Below are positions 11,072-19,316 of a stretch of DNA of 64,000 bases, in pieces. The position numbers and the translations under genes are program-made. Where the stretch lies: NCBI RefSeq assembly GCF_014334015.1, contig NZ_CP060488.1:2748501-2812500 (forward strand), read 5' to 3'. Every line of letters starts with the position of its first letter. The stretch's first letter is position 1. This DNA is from Bacteroides sp. M10 (GTDB lineage: Bacteria; Bacteroidota; Bacteroidia; Bacteroidales; Bacteroidaceae). A model generated the notes under the pieces. The model was not told the origin of the DNA, did no database searches, and saw only the letters and a program-made list of their open reading frames with translations.

Positions 11072-11130
11072 AAAGCATAGCTTTAGGGAACGGAAAGCAT
11101 AGCTTTAGCCTACCTAAAGCTGTGCTTTAG
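11072..11130. repeat. Array of three short palindromes, 22-nt period
   Basis: Two copies of AAAGCATAGCTTTAG (11072-11086 and 11094-11108) and one variant CTAAAGCTGTGCTTTAG (11114-11130). The symmetry centres at about 11078, 11100 and 11122 are exactly 22 bases apart, while the spacer sequence differs. Confidence 0.7.
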
Positions 11131-11289
11131 AGCATTGATAAGGGTACTCTGCATTTCTTCTGCAAAGAACTAATTTTTTCATCCCCTTCACCTTTCTTCT
11201 GAACTCTCGATGAATACACTGTTTGTGGGTGAAGGGAGTCCTTTTCATTACTGTGTTCATCACATTACATATCAAAAAAATATTATTAT

Positions 11290-11329
11290 AGTGTTTTCTA
11301 AAATCATTGCATTAATTGCAGAAAACACT
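11290..11329. repeat. 10-bp perfect inverted repeat
   Basis: AGTGTTTTCT (11290-11299) and AGAAAACACT (11320-11329) are exact reverse complements with a 20-base loop. The repeat is followed by a T-rich run at 11335-11343, so it could act as a terminator reading rightward. Confidence 0.5.
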
Positions 11330-11370
11330 GCAATGTTTTTTTTAATCATCCCAATGAAAAAAATAATCTA

Positions 11371-11443
11371 TTAGCATATTGTTTTTTGCTATTAGCATAT
11401 TCCTGTTAGCTATAATGGTATTCTGATTAGCTATAATGATATT
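11371..11443. repeat. AT-rich repeats with 21-nt steps
   Basis: TTAGCATATT occurs at 11371 and 11392. TTAGCTATAATG followed by GTATT or ATATT occurs at 11406 and 11427. Each pair is 21 bases apart. The step resembles the palindrome arrays elsewhere in the window, but these units are only weakly palindromic (TAGCTA core). Confidence 0.55.
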
Positions 11444-11652
11444 GCATACAAAGCAAAGTGAAAGACTGGTGTAAGAGTCGCCATTCACCCATTAAACTCT
11501 TTATTCATCGGGAGTCTGGGATAAAGGTGAAGGGCGATTCTATCTTCAGATTTTGAGATCTGTAGTCTGATTTGTGTAATTGATGTAAGCTTATATTGTT
11601 GAGATAATCTAAATAATTTAATAACAATTGATTGAGGCTATTAATTATTATC

Positions 11653-11660
11653 TATATTTG
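11653..11660 (+). promoter_or_regulatory. -7 promoter element of the DUF2339 gene
   Basis: TATATTTG fits TAnnTTTG and lies 27 bases before the ATG at 11688. A TTG at 11628-11630 could be the -33 box, at slightly long spacing (22 bases). Confidence 0.55.
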
Positions 11661-11687
11661 TGATATCGAACTTAAATCTGGGATATT

Positions 11688-14087
11688 ATGGACGATTTTA
11701 ATACTGTATATGCGCTACTTGTTTTAGTTATGCTATTTGTTCTATTGAGTAGATTGGATAATCGCTTCGGGAAAATAGAAAAGGAATTGAATGAGATAAA
11801 GAAACGGATGGAAGATTATCTCAAGGTTCAGCAAAAGATGACTACTGAAGAGCATAAACCTAAAGAGGAAATATTAGTAAAAGAAACAGAAGCTGTTCCT
11901 TTGATGTCTCAAATGACAGAGCATGTCACGGTAGTCAAGGCTGCACAACAAGGGACAGTTGTTCAGGAAAAACAAGAATCGGTTATTGAAACAGTCCGTG
12001 AGGCACTGGAAGAAACACCTGAAAAGACAGTTGAAACAGAATTGGAAGAAATTTGTGTTGAGGCTGTTCGAAAAGAATCTGCTAAATCTCCGACTGTTCC
12101 GGTTATCCCGGTTGCTCCGGCTGTTTCAAGACAAAAGAAACAAGTGAACTATGAGAAGTTCATCGGTGAGAATCTCTTCGGAAAGATCGGTATCCTTATA
12201 TTCGTCATCGGTGTAGGCTTCTTTGTGAAGTATGCTATTGATAAGAATTGGATCAATGAGACTTTCCGTACCGTACTTGGTTTCCTGACGGGAGCTGTAT
12301 TGCTGGCCGTTGCCGAACGGTTGCAAAAGAAATATCGTACATTTAGCTCGTTACTTGCGGGTGGCGCTTTTGCTGTATTCTATCTTACGGTTGCCATTGC
12401 ATTCCATTATTATCATATCTTCTCGCAGACTATGGCGTTTATCATTCTGATAGGCGTCACTGTATTTATGTCTGTTCTGTCTGTGGTGTACAATCGGCGT
12501 GAACTGGCTATCATTTCACTTGTCGGAGGATTTCTTGCACCTTTCATCGTAAGCAGTGGAGAGGGAAGTTATCTGGTACTGTTCACTTATGTAAGTATCC
12601 TGAATCTCGGTATGTTTGGACTTTCCATTTATAAGAAGTGGGGTGATCTTCCGATTATCTCATTTGTCTTTACCTGGCTGATAATGGGAATCTTTCTTTT
12701 ATTTAGCTATACCTCCAGTTCTACAGTTATTTCGGGACACTTGTTTTTGTTTACCACTCTGTTTTATTTTATCTTTCTGCTTCCGGTGTTCTCCATTCTT
12801 CGTGGGGAAGATATGCGAACAATGAGTCGGGGACTGGTATTCGTCATTATAACGAATAACTTTATTTATCTGCTTTCGGGAGCTTTGTTCTTGCGGAATA
12901 TGGGATGGTCTTTCAAAGCAAGCGGTTTGTTGAGCCTGTTCATTGCTCTTGTTAATTTAGGACTGGTGCTTTGGTTATGGAAGAGCCGGAAAGACTATAA
13001 ATTCCTGGTGTATACCACTCTGGGGCTTGTGTTGACATTTGTCTCTATTACCGTTCCGATTCAGTTGGATGGAAACTATATAACATTAGTTTGGGCGTCA
13101 GAAATGGTGTTATTATTATGGCTTTATATCAAGTCGAGAATCCGGGTATATGAATATGCGGCAAGGATACTGGTGGGACTCACCTTTATTTCTTACCTGA
13201 TGGATATATATAATGTAGTAATGCATGAGCATCATGCTGTCAGCACTATTTTCCTGAACAGTTCATTTGCCACCTCTTTGTTTGTAGGGCTGGCTACGGG
13301 AGCATTTGCTCTGTTGATAGGGTATTATAGACCATTCTTCTCTACAGCCCGTCAACTGAAATATGGTTTCTGGAATCCTTTCATGCTTTTTGTCTCTGTA
13401 GCCATACTTTATTATACATTTATGATGGAATTCCATCTGCATTTTGAGGGAGCTACGAGGAGCGGAGCAATGTTCTTGTTTACTGCCATTGCCATTTCGA
13501 GTGTTTGTTATGCTTTTAGAAAACGATTCCCGATCACCCAATATCTGACTTTCTATATGTTAGCTATTGGGATAAATACGCTTGTATACATCATAAATAT
13601 ATGGGGAGATCAATGGGAGAACATGGCTTTTGTGCCTGTTGTACTGCGATGGTTCACGGCAGCATTTGTAATAGCGAATATATACTATGTGGCACGCCAA
13701 TACTATCTATTAATCGGCATCAAGAGTCGTTTCACTATTTATCTCAATATTCTGGTCACTCTTCTTTGGGTGACAATGGTACGCTCTTTCCTTTGGCAGG
13801 TAGGAGTGGATGATTTCAGTGCCGGACTTTCGCTTTCATTAAGCATTGCCGGATTTGTTCAGATGGGACTAGGGATGCGTTTGCATCAGAAAGTCATGCG
13901 CATGATAAGCCTTTCGACTTTTGGAATCGTTCTGCTTAAACTTGTATTTGATGATTTGTGGGCAATGCCTACTATCGGTAAGATCATTGTATTCATCATT
14001 CTCGGACTGATATTACTGATACTTTCATTCCTTTATCAGAAATTAAAGGATGTATTATTCAAGAATGATGAAGATGAAGTTAGCTAA
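11688..14087 (+). CDS. DUF2339-type multi-spanning membrane protein
   Basis: A 799-residue integral membrane protein of unknown function. One N-terminal helix (TVYALLVLVMLFVLL) is followed by a short coiled coil (RFGKIEKELNEIKKRMEDYL) and a charged, Glu/Val-rich linker to about residue 150. The hallmark segment ENLFGKIGILIFVIGVGFFVKYAID then opens a run of more than twenty hydrophobic helices to the C-terminus. This architecture matches the DUF2339 family, whose biochemical role is not established; some members have been discussed as cell-surface or lipid-related proteins. The gene stands alone, with its own promoter and a shared convergent terminator with trpS. Confidence 0.8.
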   Translation: MDDFNTVYALLVLVMLFVLLSRLDNRFGKIEKELNEIKKRMEDYLKVQQKMTTEEHKPKEEILVKETEAVPLMSQMTEHVTVVKAAQQGTVVQEKQESVIETVREALEETPEKTVETELEEICVEAVRKESAKSPTVPVIPVAPAVSRQKKQVNYEKFIGENLFGKIGILIFVIGVGFFVKYAIDKNWINETFRTVLGFLTGAVLLAVAERLQKKYRTFSSLLAGGAFAVFYLTVAIAFHYYHIFSQTMAFIILIGVTVFMSVLSVVYNRRELAIISLVGGFLAPFIVSSGEGSYLVLFTYVSILNLGMFGLSIYKKWGDLPIISFVFTWLIMGIFLLFSYTSSSTVISGHLFLFTTLFYFIFLLPVFSILRGEDMRTMSRGLVFVIITNNFIYLLSGALFLRNMGWSFKASGLLSLFIALVNLGLVLWLWKSRKDYKFLVYTTLGLVLTFVSITVPIQLDGNYITLVWASEMVLLLWLYIKSRIRVYEYAARILVGLTFISYLMDIYNVVMHEHHAVSTIFLNSSFATSLFVGLATGAFALLIGYYRPFFSTARQLKYGFWNPFMLFVSVAILYYTFMMEFHLHFEGATRSGAMFLFTAIAISSVCYAFRKRFPITQYLTFYMLAIGINTLVYIINIWGDQWENMAFVPVVLRWFTAAFVIANIYYVARQYYLLIGIKSRFTIYLNILVTLLWVTMVRSFLWQVGVDDFSAGLSLSLSIAGFVQMGLGMRLHQKVMRMISLSTFGIVLLKLVFDDLWAMPTIGKIIVFIILGLILLILSFLYQKLKDVLFKNDEDEVS

Positions 14088-14108
14088 ATCTTAAATTATA
14101 TATTATAA

Positions 14109-14146
14109 TAAAGGCTGCCATTCTTTCTTAGAGTAGGCAGCCTTTA
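14109..14146. terminator. Bidirectional terminator between DUF2339 gene and trpS
   Basis: The 11-base arms TAAAGGCTGCC (14109-14119) and GGCAGCCTTTA (14136-14146) pair perfectly and sit between convergent genes. AT-rich sequence flanks both sides. Confidence 0.8.
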
Positions 14147-14177
14147 CTTTATATGATACGTTTTTATGCAAACTTCC

Positions 14178-15272
14178 TTATTCTTGTGAGAAACGTTTTA
14201 CCTGTTCCTCGATTAACTCCTTGTCATCGAAATAATTAATCTTCATTGCTTTTTTCACATCTGCCAAAGTCTCGGCAGCAGCAGCTCTGGCTACTTCGCA
14301 TCCTTGCTGAAGCATGTCATAGATAGCCGGAATATCTTTGCTGAACTCTTTACGACGGTTACGAATCGGTTCGAGTATTTCTTGCATAATAGAATTCAGG
14401 AAACGTTTCACTTTTACGTCGCCCAGTCCGCCGCGTTGATAATGTGCTTTCAATTCTGCCAGATTCGGATAATCCGGTAAGTAGCGTTCGAAATGTTCGG
14501 GGAGGCAGAAAGCGTCAAGGTAAGTGAATACGGTGTTACCTTCAATCTTTCCCGGGTCTTGTACACGGAGATGTCCCGGATCGGTATACATACTCATAAT
14601 CTTCTTCTGGATTTCTTCCGGTTCTTCCGAAAGGTAGATACAGTTTCCGAGTGATTTACTCATTTTAGCTTTACCGTCAGTTCCCGGAAGACGCAGGCAG
14701 GCTGCATTGTCCGGCAACAGGATTTCCGGTTCTACCAATGTCTCACCATATATATAGTTGAAACGGCGAACGATTTCACGAGCCTGTTCAAGCATTGGTT
14801 CCTGGTCTTCACCCACAGGGACAGTTGTTGCACGGAATGCTGTGATGTCCGCTGCCTGGCTGATAGGATAAGTGAAGAAACCTACGGGAATACTTGCTTC
14901 AAAGTTACGCATCTGGATTTCCGATTTCACAGTCGGGTTACGTTGCAGGCGGGATACGCTTACAAGGTCCATATAATAGAAACTAAGCTCGCATAATTCC
15001 GGAATTTGCGACTGTATGAAGATGGTAGCTTTAGACGGATCTATGCCACAAGCCAGATAGTCAAGGGCTACTTCAATTACATTCTGACGCACCTTTTCCG
15101 GATTGTCTATATTGTCTGTCAATGCCTGCGAATCGGCAATGAAGATAAACATCTTGCTATAATCACCTGCATTTTGCAGGTCAACTCTGCGTTTCAACGA
15201 GCCTACATAGTGACCGATATGAAGTCTTCCGGTAGGACGGTCGCCCGTCAATATGATTTTTTCTTTTCCCAT
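14178..15272 (-). CDS. trpS: Tryptophanyl-tRNA synthetase
   Basis: Charges tRNA-Trp with tryptophan in the cytoplasm. Class I signature [12 protein letters not shown] at the N-terminus and KMSKS in the segment [12 protein letters not shown]. Other family segments are visible ([29 protein letters not shown]). The 364-residue length fits the longer TrpRS type found in Bacteroidota. It is transcribed divergently from carB, with a - strand promoter TATCTTTG (15301-15308) just upstream. The start codon at 15272 gives a normal N-terminus ([18 protein letters not shown]). Confidence 0.95.
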   Translation of the reverse strand: MGKEKIILTGDRPTGRLHIGHYVGSLKRRVDLQNAGDYSKMFIFIADSQALTDNIDNPEKVRQNVIEVALDYLACGIDPSKATIFIQSQIPELCELSFYYMDLVSVSRLQRNPTVKSEIQMRNFEASIPVGFFTYPISQAADITAFRATTVPVGEDQEPMLEQAREIVRRFNYIYGETLVEPEILLPDNAACLRLPGTDGKAKMSKSLGNCIYLSEEPEEIQKKIMSMYTDPGHLRVQDPGKIEGNTVFTYLDAFCLPEHFERYLPDYPNLAELKAHYQRGGLGDVKVKRFLNSIMQEILEPIRNRRKEFSKDIPAIYDMLQQGCEVARAAAAETLADVKKAMKINYFDDKELIEEQVKRFSQE

Positions 15273-15300
15273 ATTTTATTACCTTATTATATAATGGCGA

Positions 15301-15308
15301 CAAAGATA
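15301..15308 (-). promoter_or_regulatory. trpS -7 promoter element
   Basis: On the - strand this reads TATCTTTG, matching TAnnTTTG, 28 bases before the trpS ATG. A TTTG on the same strand at 15332-15335 may be the -33 box, at long spacing (23 bases). Confidence 0.55.
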
Positions 15309-15456
15309 AGGATAAAAACTGAAAGATACATCAAAATGCAGTTACTTCATGATTTGTGCTTACTATGACAAGAAAGTATTCATTAAAAAAGCCAATGGAA
15401 AAACAACCGTTTCATTAACGTGGTAGACTATTTCGGTAAAAAAGTGAACGTTTCTT

Positions 15457-15487
15457 TTTGTCATGTGCAAAATATGTCGTTACTTTG
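15457..15487 (+). promoter_or_regulatory. Promoter of the carB leader transcript
   Basis: TTTG at 15457-15460 and TTACTTTG at 15480-15487 (one mismatch to TAnnTTTG) are 19 bases apart, the standard Bacteroides layout. Transcription would begin at about 15493-15496, placing the leader ORF ATG about 13 bases into the RNA. Confidence 0.65.
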
Positions 15488-15507
15488 CACAAATTTTGAA
15501 ATTAACA

Positions 15508-15627
15508 ATGAATCAACAGGAAATCAGAAGTAAGTATTATCTACATTCGGATGTTTTGCACCCGGAAACGGCAGACTTCTTCTCTTTTCTCCAAAAACGA
15601 TATTTTAGTTCTTTGGTAATGCGTTAA
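15508..15627 (+). CDS. 39-residue leader peptide upstream of carB
   Basis: A short ORF from ATG 15508 to TAA 15625-15627. It begins MNQQEIRSKYY, continues with a stretch encoding DFFSFLQKRYFSSL, and ends VMR. It starts about 13 bases after the predicted transcription start. Codons around 15574-15593 lie in an almost pure pyrimidine tract (TTCTTCTCTTTTCTCC). The stop codon falls at the edge of the 5' arm of the terminator at 15618-15650, so a ribosome finishing the ORF would cover that arm. This is the arrangement of the E. coli pyrBI leader. The peptide has no marked enrichment in Arg codons. The coding call is inferred from layout, not homology. Confidence 0.6.
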   Translation: MNQQEIRSKYYLHSDVLHPETADFFSFLQKRYFSSLVMR

Positions 15628-15656
15628 TCCTTTTTTGAGGGTAACGCATTTTTTTT
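15618..15656 (+). terminator. Attenuator-like terminator before carB
   Basis: AATGCGTTA (15618-15626) and TAACGCATT (15642-15650) are exact reverse complements. The stem can extend inward (15628-15631 with 15638-15641). A run of eight T residues (15649-15656) follows. It lies between the leader promoter and carB with no other gene to terminate on the + strand, so it should control read-through into carB. Confidence 0.75.
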
Positions 15657-15700
15657 ATGGACGAACTTAGAAATAACAACTTATTATAACAACAAAAGAA

Positions 15701-18700
15701 ATGGAAAAGGAAATCAAGAAAGTTCTCGTTTTGGGTTCTGGAGCACTCAAAATCGGACAAGCCGGAGAGTTCGACTACTCTGGTTCACAAGCACTGAAAG
15801 CTTTGAAAGAAGAAGGTATCAGCTCAGTATTGGTAAACCCGAACATCGCAACCATTCAGACTTCTGAAGGTATTGCCGATAAAGTGTATTTCCTTCCCGT
15901 AAATACTTATTTTGTAGAAGAAATTATCAAGAAAGAACGTCCTGATGGTATCTTGCTGGCATTCGGCGGACAGACTGCGTTGAACTGCGGTGCGGAACTC
16001 TACACACAGGGTATTCTTGATAAATACGGAGTAAAGGTGCTTGGTACATCGGTAGAAGCTATCATGTATACAGAAGACCGTGATTTGTTCGTGAAGAAAC
16101 TGAACGAAATCGAGATGAAGACTCCGGTTAGCCAGGCAGTAGAAAACATGGAAGACGCCATTGCTGCTGCACGCAGAATCGGTTATCCTGTCATGGTACG
16201 TTCTGCTTATGCATTGGGTGGTCTTGGTAGCGGTATCTGTGCCGACGAAGAAGAATTCCTGAAATTGGCTGAAAGTTCCTTTGCTTTCTCTAAACAGATT
16301 CTAGTAGAAGAATCTTTGAAAGGCTGGAAAGAAATCGAATTTGAAGTGATCCGTGACGCTAACGACCATTGCTTCACAGTAGCCAGCATGGAAAACTTTG
16401 ACCCGCTGGGTATCCATACCGGTGAATCCATCGTAGTGGCTCCTACCTGTTCACTGGATGATAAAGAACTGACTCTGTTGAAAGAACTTTCTACTAAATG
16501 TATCCGTCACCTCGGTATCGTGGGTGAGTGTAACATTCAGTATGCTTTCAACTCTGATACGGACGACTACCGTGTGATTGAAGTAAATGCCCGTTTGAGC
16601 CGTTCTTCTGCATTGGCGTCTAAAGCTACCGGTTATCCGTTGGCATTCGTTGCTGCTAAAGTAGCACTCGGCTATACACTCGACCAGATCGGTGAAATGG
16701 GTACTCCGAATTCTGCATATTCAGCTCCTGAACTTGACTATTACATTTGTAAGATTCCTCGTTGGGACTTGACTAAGTTTGCCGGTGTATCTCGTGAAAT
16801 CGGTTCAAGCATGAAGTCGGTAGGTGAAATCATGTCTATCGGTCGTTCTTTCGAAGAAATCATCCAGAAAGGTCTTCGTATGATTGGTCAGGGTATGCAC
16901 GGTTTCGTAGGTAACGACGAACTGCACTTTGACGATTTGGATAAAGAACTTTCCCGTCCGACTGACTTACGTATCTTCTCTATCGCACAGGCCATGGAAG
17001 AAGGTTATACTATCGAACGTATCCACGACCTGACTAAGATCGATCCCTGGTTCCTTGGCAAACTGAAAAATATCGTAGATTACAAAGCTAAATTGTCTGC
17101 TTATAATAAGGTAGAAGATATTCCGGCTGACGTGATGCGTGAAGCGAAAGTATTAGGTTTCTCTGACTTCCAGATTGCTCGTTTCGTATTGAACCCGACT
17201 GGAAATATGGAGAAAGAAAATCTGGCTGTACGTGCTCATCGTAAGGCTCTGGGTATTCTTCCGGCTGTAAAACGTATCAATACCATCGCTTCCGAACATC
17301 CGGAACTGACTAACTACCTGTATATGACTTATGCAGTAGAAGGTTATGATGTAAACTATTATAAGAATGAAAAATCAGTAGTAGTACTGGGCTCGGGTGC
17401 TTACCGTATCGGTAGCTCGGTTGAGTTTGACTGGTGTTCGGTAAATGCCGTTCAGACAGCCCGCAAATTGGGTTACAAATCTATCATGATTAACTACAAC
17501 CCTGAAACAGTTTCTACTGACTATGATATGTGCGACCGTCTGTACTTCGACGAGCTTTCGTTCGAACGTGTACTTGACGTAATCGATCTGGAACAACCTC
17601 GCGGTGTGATTGTCTCTGTAGGTGGACAGATTCCGAACAACCTGGCTATGAAACTTTACCGCCAGTCGGTTCCTGTATTGGGTACTTCTCCGGTCTCTAT
17701 CGACCGTGCTGAAAACCGTAACAAGTTCTCTGCTATGCTTGACCAACTGGGTATAGACCAGCCGGCATGGATGGAACTTACCAGTCTCGAAGAGGTGAAA
17801 GGATTCGTAGAAAAAGTAGGCTATCCGGTATTGGTTCGTCCTTCTTATGTTCTTTCGGGAGCTGCAATGAATGTTTGCTACGATGATGAAGAATTGGAGA
17901 ACTTCCTGAAGATGGCTGCCGAAGTTTCTAAAGAATACCCGGTAGTTGTTTCTCAATTCCTTGAAAATACAAAAGAAATTGAATTTGACGCTGTTGCCCA
18001 GAATGGTGAAGTGGTGGAATACGCAATTTCCGAACACGTGGAATTTGCCGGTGTTCACTCCGGTGACGCTACACTGGTATTCCCGGCACAGAAGATTTAC
18101 TTTGCAACGGCACGCCGTATCAAGAAAATCAGCCGTCAGATTGCCAAAGAACTTAATATCTCCGGTCCGTTCAATATCCAGTTCCTGGCTCGTAACAACG
18201 AAGTGAAAGTTATCGAATGTAACTTGCGTGCTTCTCGTAGCTTCCCGTTTGTTTCTAAAGTACTGAAACGTAACTTCATCGAAACAGCTACCCGCATCAT
18301 GTTGGATGCTCCGTACTCACGTCCGGATAAATCTGCATTTGATATCGACTGGATTGGTGTAAAAGCATCTCAGTTCTCTTTCTCTCGTCTGCACAAGGCT
18401 GACCCGGTATTGGGTGTGGATATGTCTTCTACAGGTGAAGTTGGATGTATCGGTGATGATTTCTCTGAAGCATTGCTGAATGCAATGATCGCTACCGGAT
18501 TCAAGATTCCTGAAAGAGCAGTAATGTTCTCTTCCGGTGCTATGAAGTCGAAAGTGGATTTGCTGGATGCCAGCCGTATGCTGTTTGCCAAGGGATATCA
18601 GATTTACGCTACTGCCGGAACTGCTGCATTTTTGAATGCTCATGGAGTAGATGCGACTCCGGTTTACTGGCCGGATGAGAAACCTGGTGCACAGAATAAT

Positions 18701-18922
18701 GTAATGAAGATGATCGCTGACCATAAGTTTGACCTGATCGTAAACATTCCGAAGAATCATAGTAAGCGTGAATTGACGAACGGCTATCGTATCCGTCGTG
18801 GTGCAATCGATCACAACATTCCATTGATTACAAATGCTCGTCTGGCAAGTGCCTTTATCGAAGCATTCTGCGAATTAAAATTAGGTGATATTCAGATCAA
18901 GAGCTGGCAGGAATATAAATAA
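15701..18922 (+). CDS. carB: Carbamoyl-phosphate synthase large subunit
   Basis: Makes carbamoyl phosphate from bicarbonate, ammonia (from the CarA glutaminase) and two ATP, for pyrimidine and arginine synthesis. The 1073-residue length is standard. The first ATP-grasp half begins VLVLGSGALKIGQAGEFDYS and includes MVRSAYALGGLGSG and EVNARLSRSSALASKATGYP. The second half repeats these as VVVLGSGAYRIGSSVEFDW, LVRPSYVLSGAAMNV and ECNLRASRSFPFVSKV. A C-terminal MGS-like allosteric domain follows from about residue 940. No carA lies next to it in this window. It is preceded by a leader ORF and terminator that suggest transcription attenuation. Confidence 0.97.
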   Translation: MEKEIKKVLVLGSGALKIGQAGEFDYSGSQALKALKEEGISSVLVNPNIATIQTSEGIADKVYFLPVNTYFVEEIIKKERPDGILLAFGGQTALNCGAELYTQGILDKYGVKVLGTSVEAIMYTEDRDLFVKKLNEIEMKTPVSQAVENMEDAIAAARRIGYPVMVRSAYALGGLGSGICADEEEFLKLAESSFAFSKQILVEESLKGWKEIEFEVIRDANDHCFTVASMENFDPLGIHTGESIVVAPTCSLDDKELTLLKELSTKCIRHLGIVGECNIQYAFNSDTDDYRVIEVNARLSRSSALASKATGYPLAFVAAKVALGYTLDQIGEMGTPNSAYSAPELDYYICKIPRWDLTKFAGVSREIGSSMKSVGEIMSIGRSFEEIIQKGLRMIGQGMHGFVGNDELHFDDLDKELSRPTDLRIFSIAQAMEEGYTIERIHDLTKIDPWFLGKLKNIVDYKAKLSAYNKVEDIPADVMREAKVLGFSDFQIARFVLNPTGNMEKENLAVRAHRKALGILPAVKRINTIASEHPELTNYLYMTYAVEGYDVNYYKNEKSVVVLGSGAYRIGSSVEFDWCSVNAVQTARKLGYKSIMINYNPETVSTDYDMCDRLYFDELSFERVLDVIDLEQPRGVIVSVGGQIPNNLAMKLYRQSVPVLGTSPVSIDRAENRNKFSAMLDQLGIDQPAWMELTSLEEVKGFVEKVGYPVLVRPSYVLSGAAMNVCYDDEELENFLKMAAEVSKEYPVVVSQFLENTKEIEFDAVAQNGEVVEYAISEHVEFAGVHSGDATLVFPAQKIYFATARRIKKISRQIAKELNISGPFNIQFLARNNEVKVIECNLRASRSFPFVSKVLKRNFIETATRIMLDAPYSRPDKSAFDIDWIGVKASQFSFSRLHKADPVLGVDMSSTGEVGCIGDDFSEALLNAMIATGFKIPERAVMFSSGAMKSKVDLLDASRMLFAKGYQIYATAGTAAFLNAHGVDATPVYWPDEKPGAQNNVMKMIADHKFDLIVNIPKNHSKRELTNGYRIRRGAIDHNIPLITNARLASAFIEAFCELKLGDIQIKSWQEYK

Positions 18923-18948
18923 ACTGTTTTAGTCGTTTATTAGATAAA

Positions 18949-18992
18949 AAGAACTCTTTCTTTGGCTTGTTCAAAGAGAGGGTTCTTTTTTT
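18949..18992 (+). terminator. carB terminator
   Basis: The 16-base arms 18949-18964 and 18972-18987 pair with two G-U pairs around a 7-base loop, followed by eight T residues (18985-18992). Confidence 0.85.
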
Positions 18993-19023
18993 ATGTGCCT
19001 TGCTACTGATAGTTCCGCGCTGC

Positions 19024-19050
19024 GAAACTAGAGTTTCGTCGGTGTGAAAC
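19024..19050. repeat. Left remnant of the GAAACT..AGTTTC palindrome array
   Basis: One full unit, GAAACTAGAGTTTC (19024-19037), and a half unit GAAAC (19046-19050) whose centre would lie 22 bases further on. The half unit stops where the IS91-like element begins. The rest of the array resumes at 21476. Confidence 0.65.
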
Positions 19051-19057
19051 GATATAG

Positions 19058-19088
19058 GGCTCCGTGTGTCCGTAGGACATTTGGAGCC
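19058..19088. repeat. Hairpin at the transposase-3' end of the IS (candidate oriIS)
   Basis: GGCTCC (19058-19063) pairs with GGAGCC (19083-19088), and inside it TGTCC (19067-19071) pairs with GGACA (19075-19079). It starts 7 bases from the inferred element end. IS91 elements carry a subterminal hairpin at oriIS, downstream of the transposase gene. Confidence 0.55.
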
Positions 19089-19316
19089 TTTGTTGTACGC
19101 TCTCCTTATTATGGGTATTCATCTCTCTTTTCTCTTTTTCGTATAATCTAATATTTTTGTTCGTTCTTTGTTTTTCAGTGTTTTTTGTTCATCTTCCTAG
19201 CTTCCTCCAGTCTTGTTCTTCCTTCTTTTGCCGTTTTTTCTTTCGTTTCCGTTCACTATAAGCACTAGTAATCTTCCCCCGCCACCCATTAGATTTCAGA
19301 GGTATCCTTTAAATGC

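Larger units (their letters stand above)
11181..11538. repeat. Inverted pair of ~60-base modules flanking 233 bases
   Basis: The segment 11181-11241, read on the - strand, aligns with 11475-11538 on the + strand. Both contain TTCACCCA, then TATTCATCG(A/G)GAGT, then AAAGGTGAAGGG. Each module is also internally symmetric (TTCACC...GGTGAA). The block between holds its own repeats. This looks like a small element with terminal inverted repeats, or a REP-like pair. Confidence 0.55.
10940..11687. other. Long structured non-coding region
   Basis: About 750 bases between the OmpA terminator and the DUF2339 gene hold no convincing ORF. They are dense in inverted and periodic repeats, listed separately: an operator-like palindrome at 10979-11000, a 22-nt-period palindrome array at 11072-11130, and a pair of inverted ~60-base modules (11181-11241 and 11475-11538). 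The modules enclose a hairpin (11290-11329) and a 21-nt-step repeat (11371-11443). The DUF2339 promoter lies at the right end. Confidence 0.6.
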
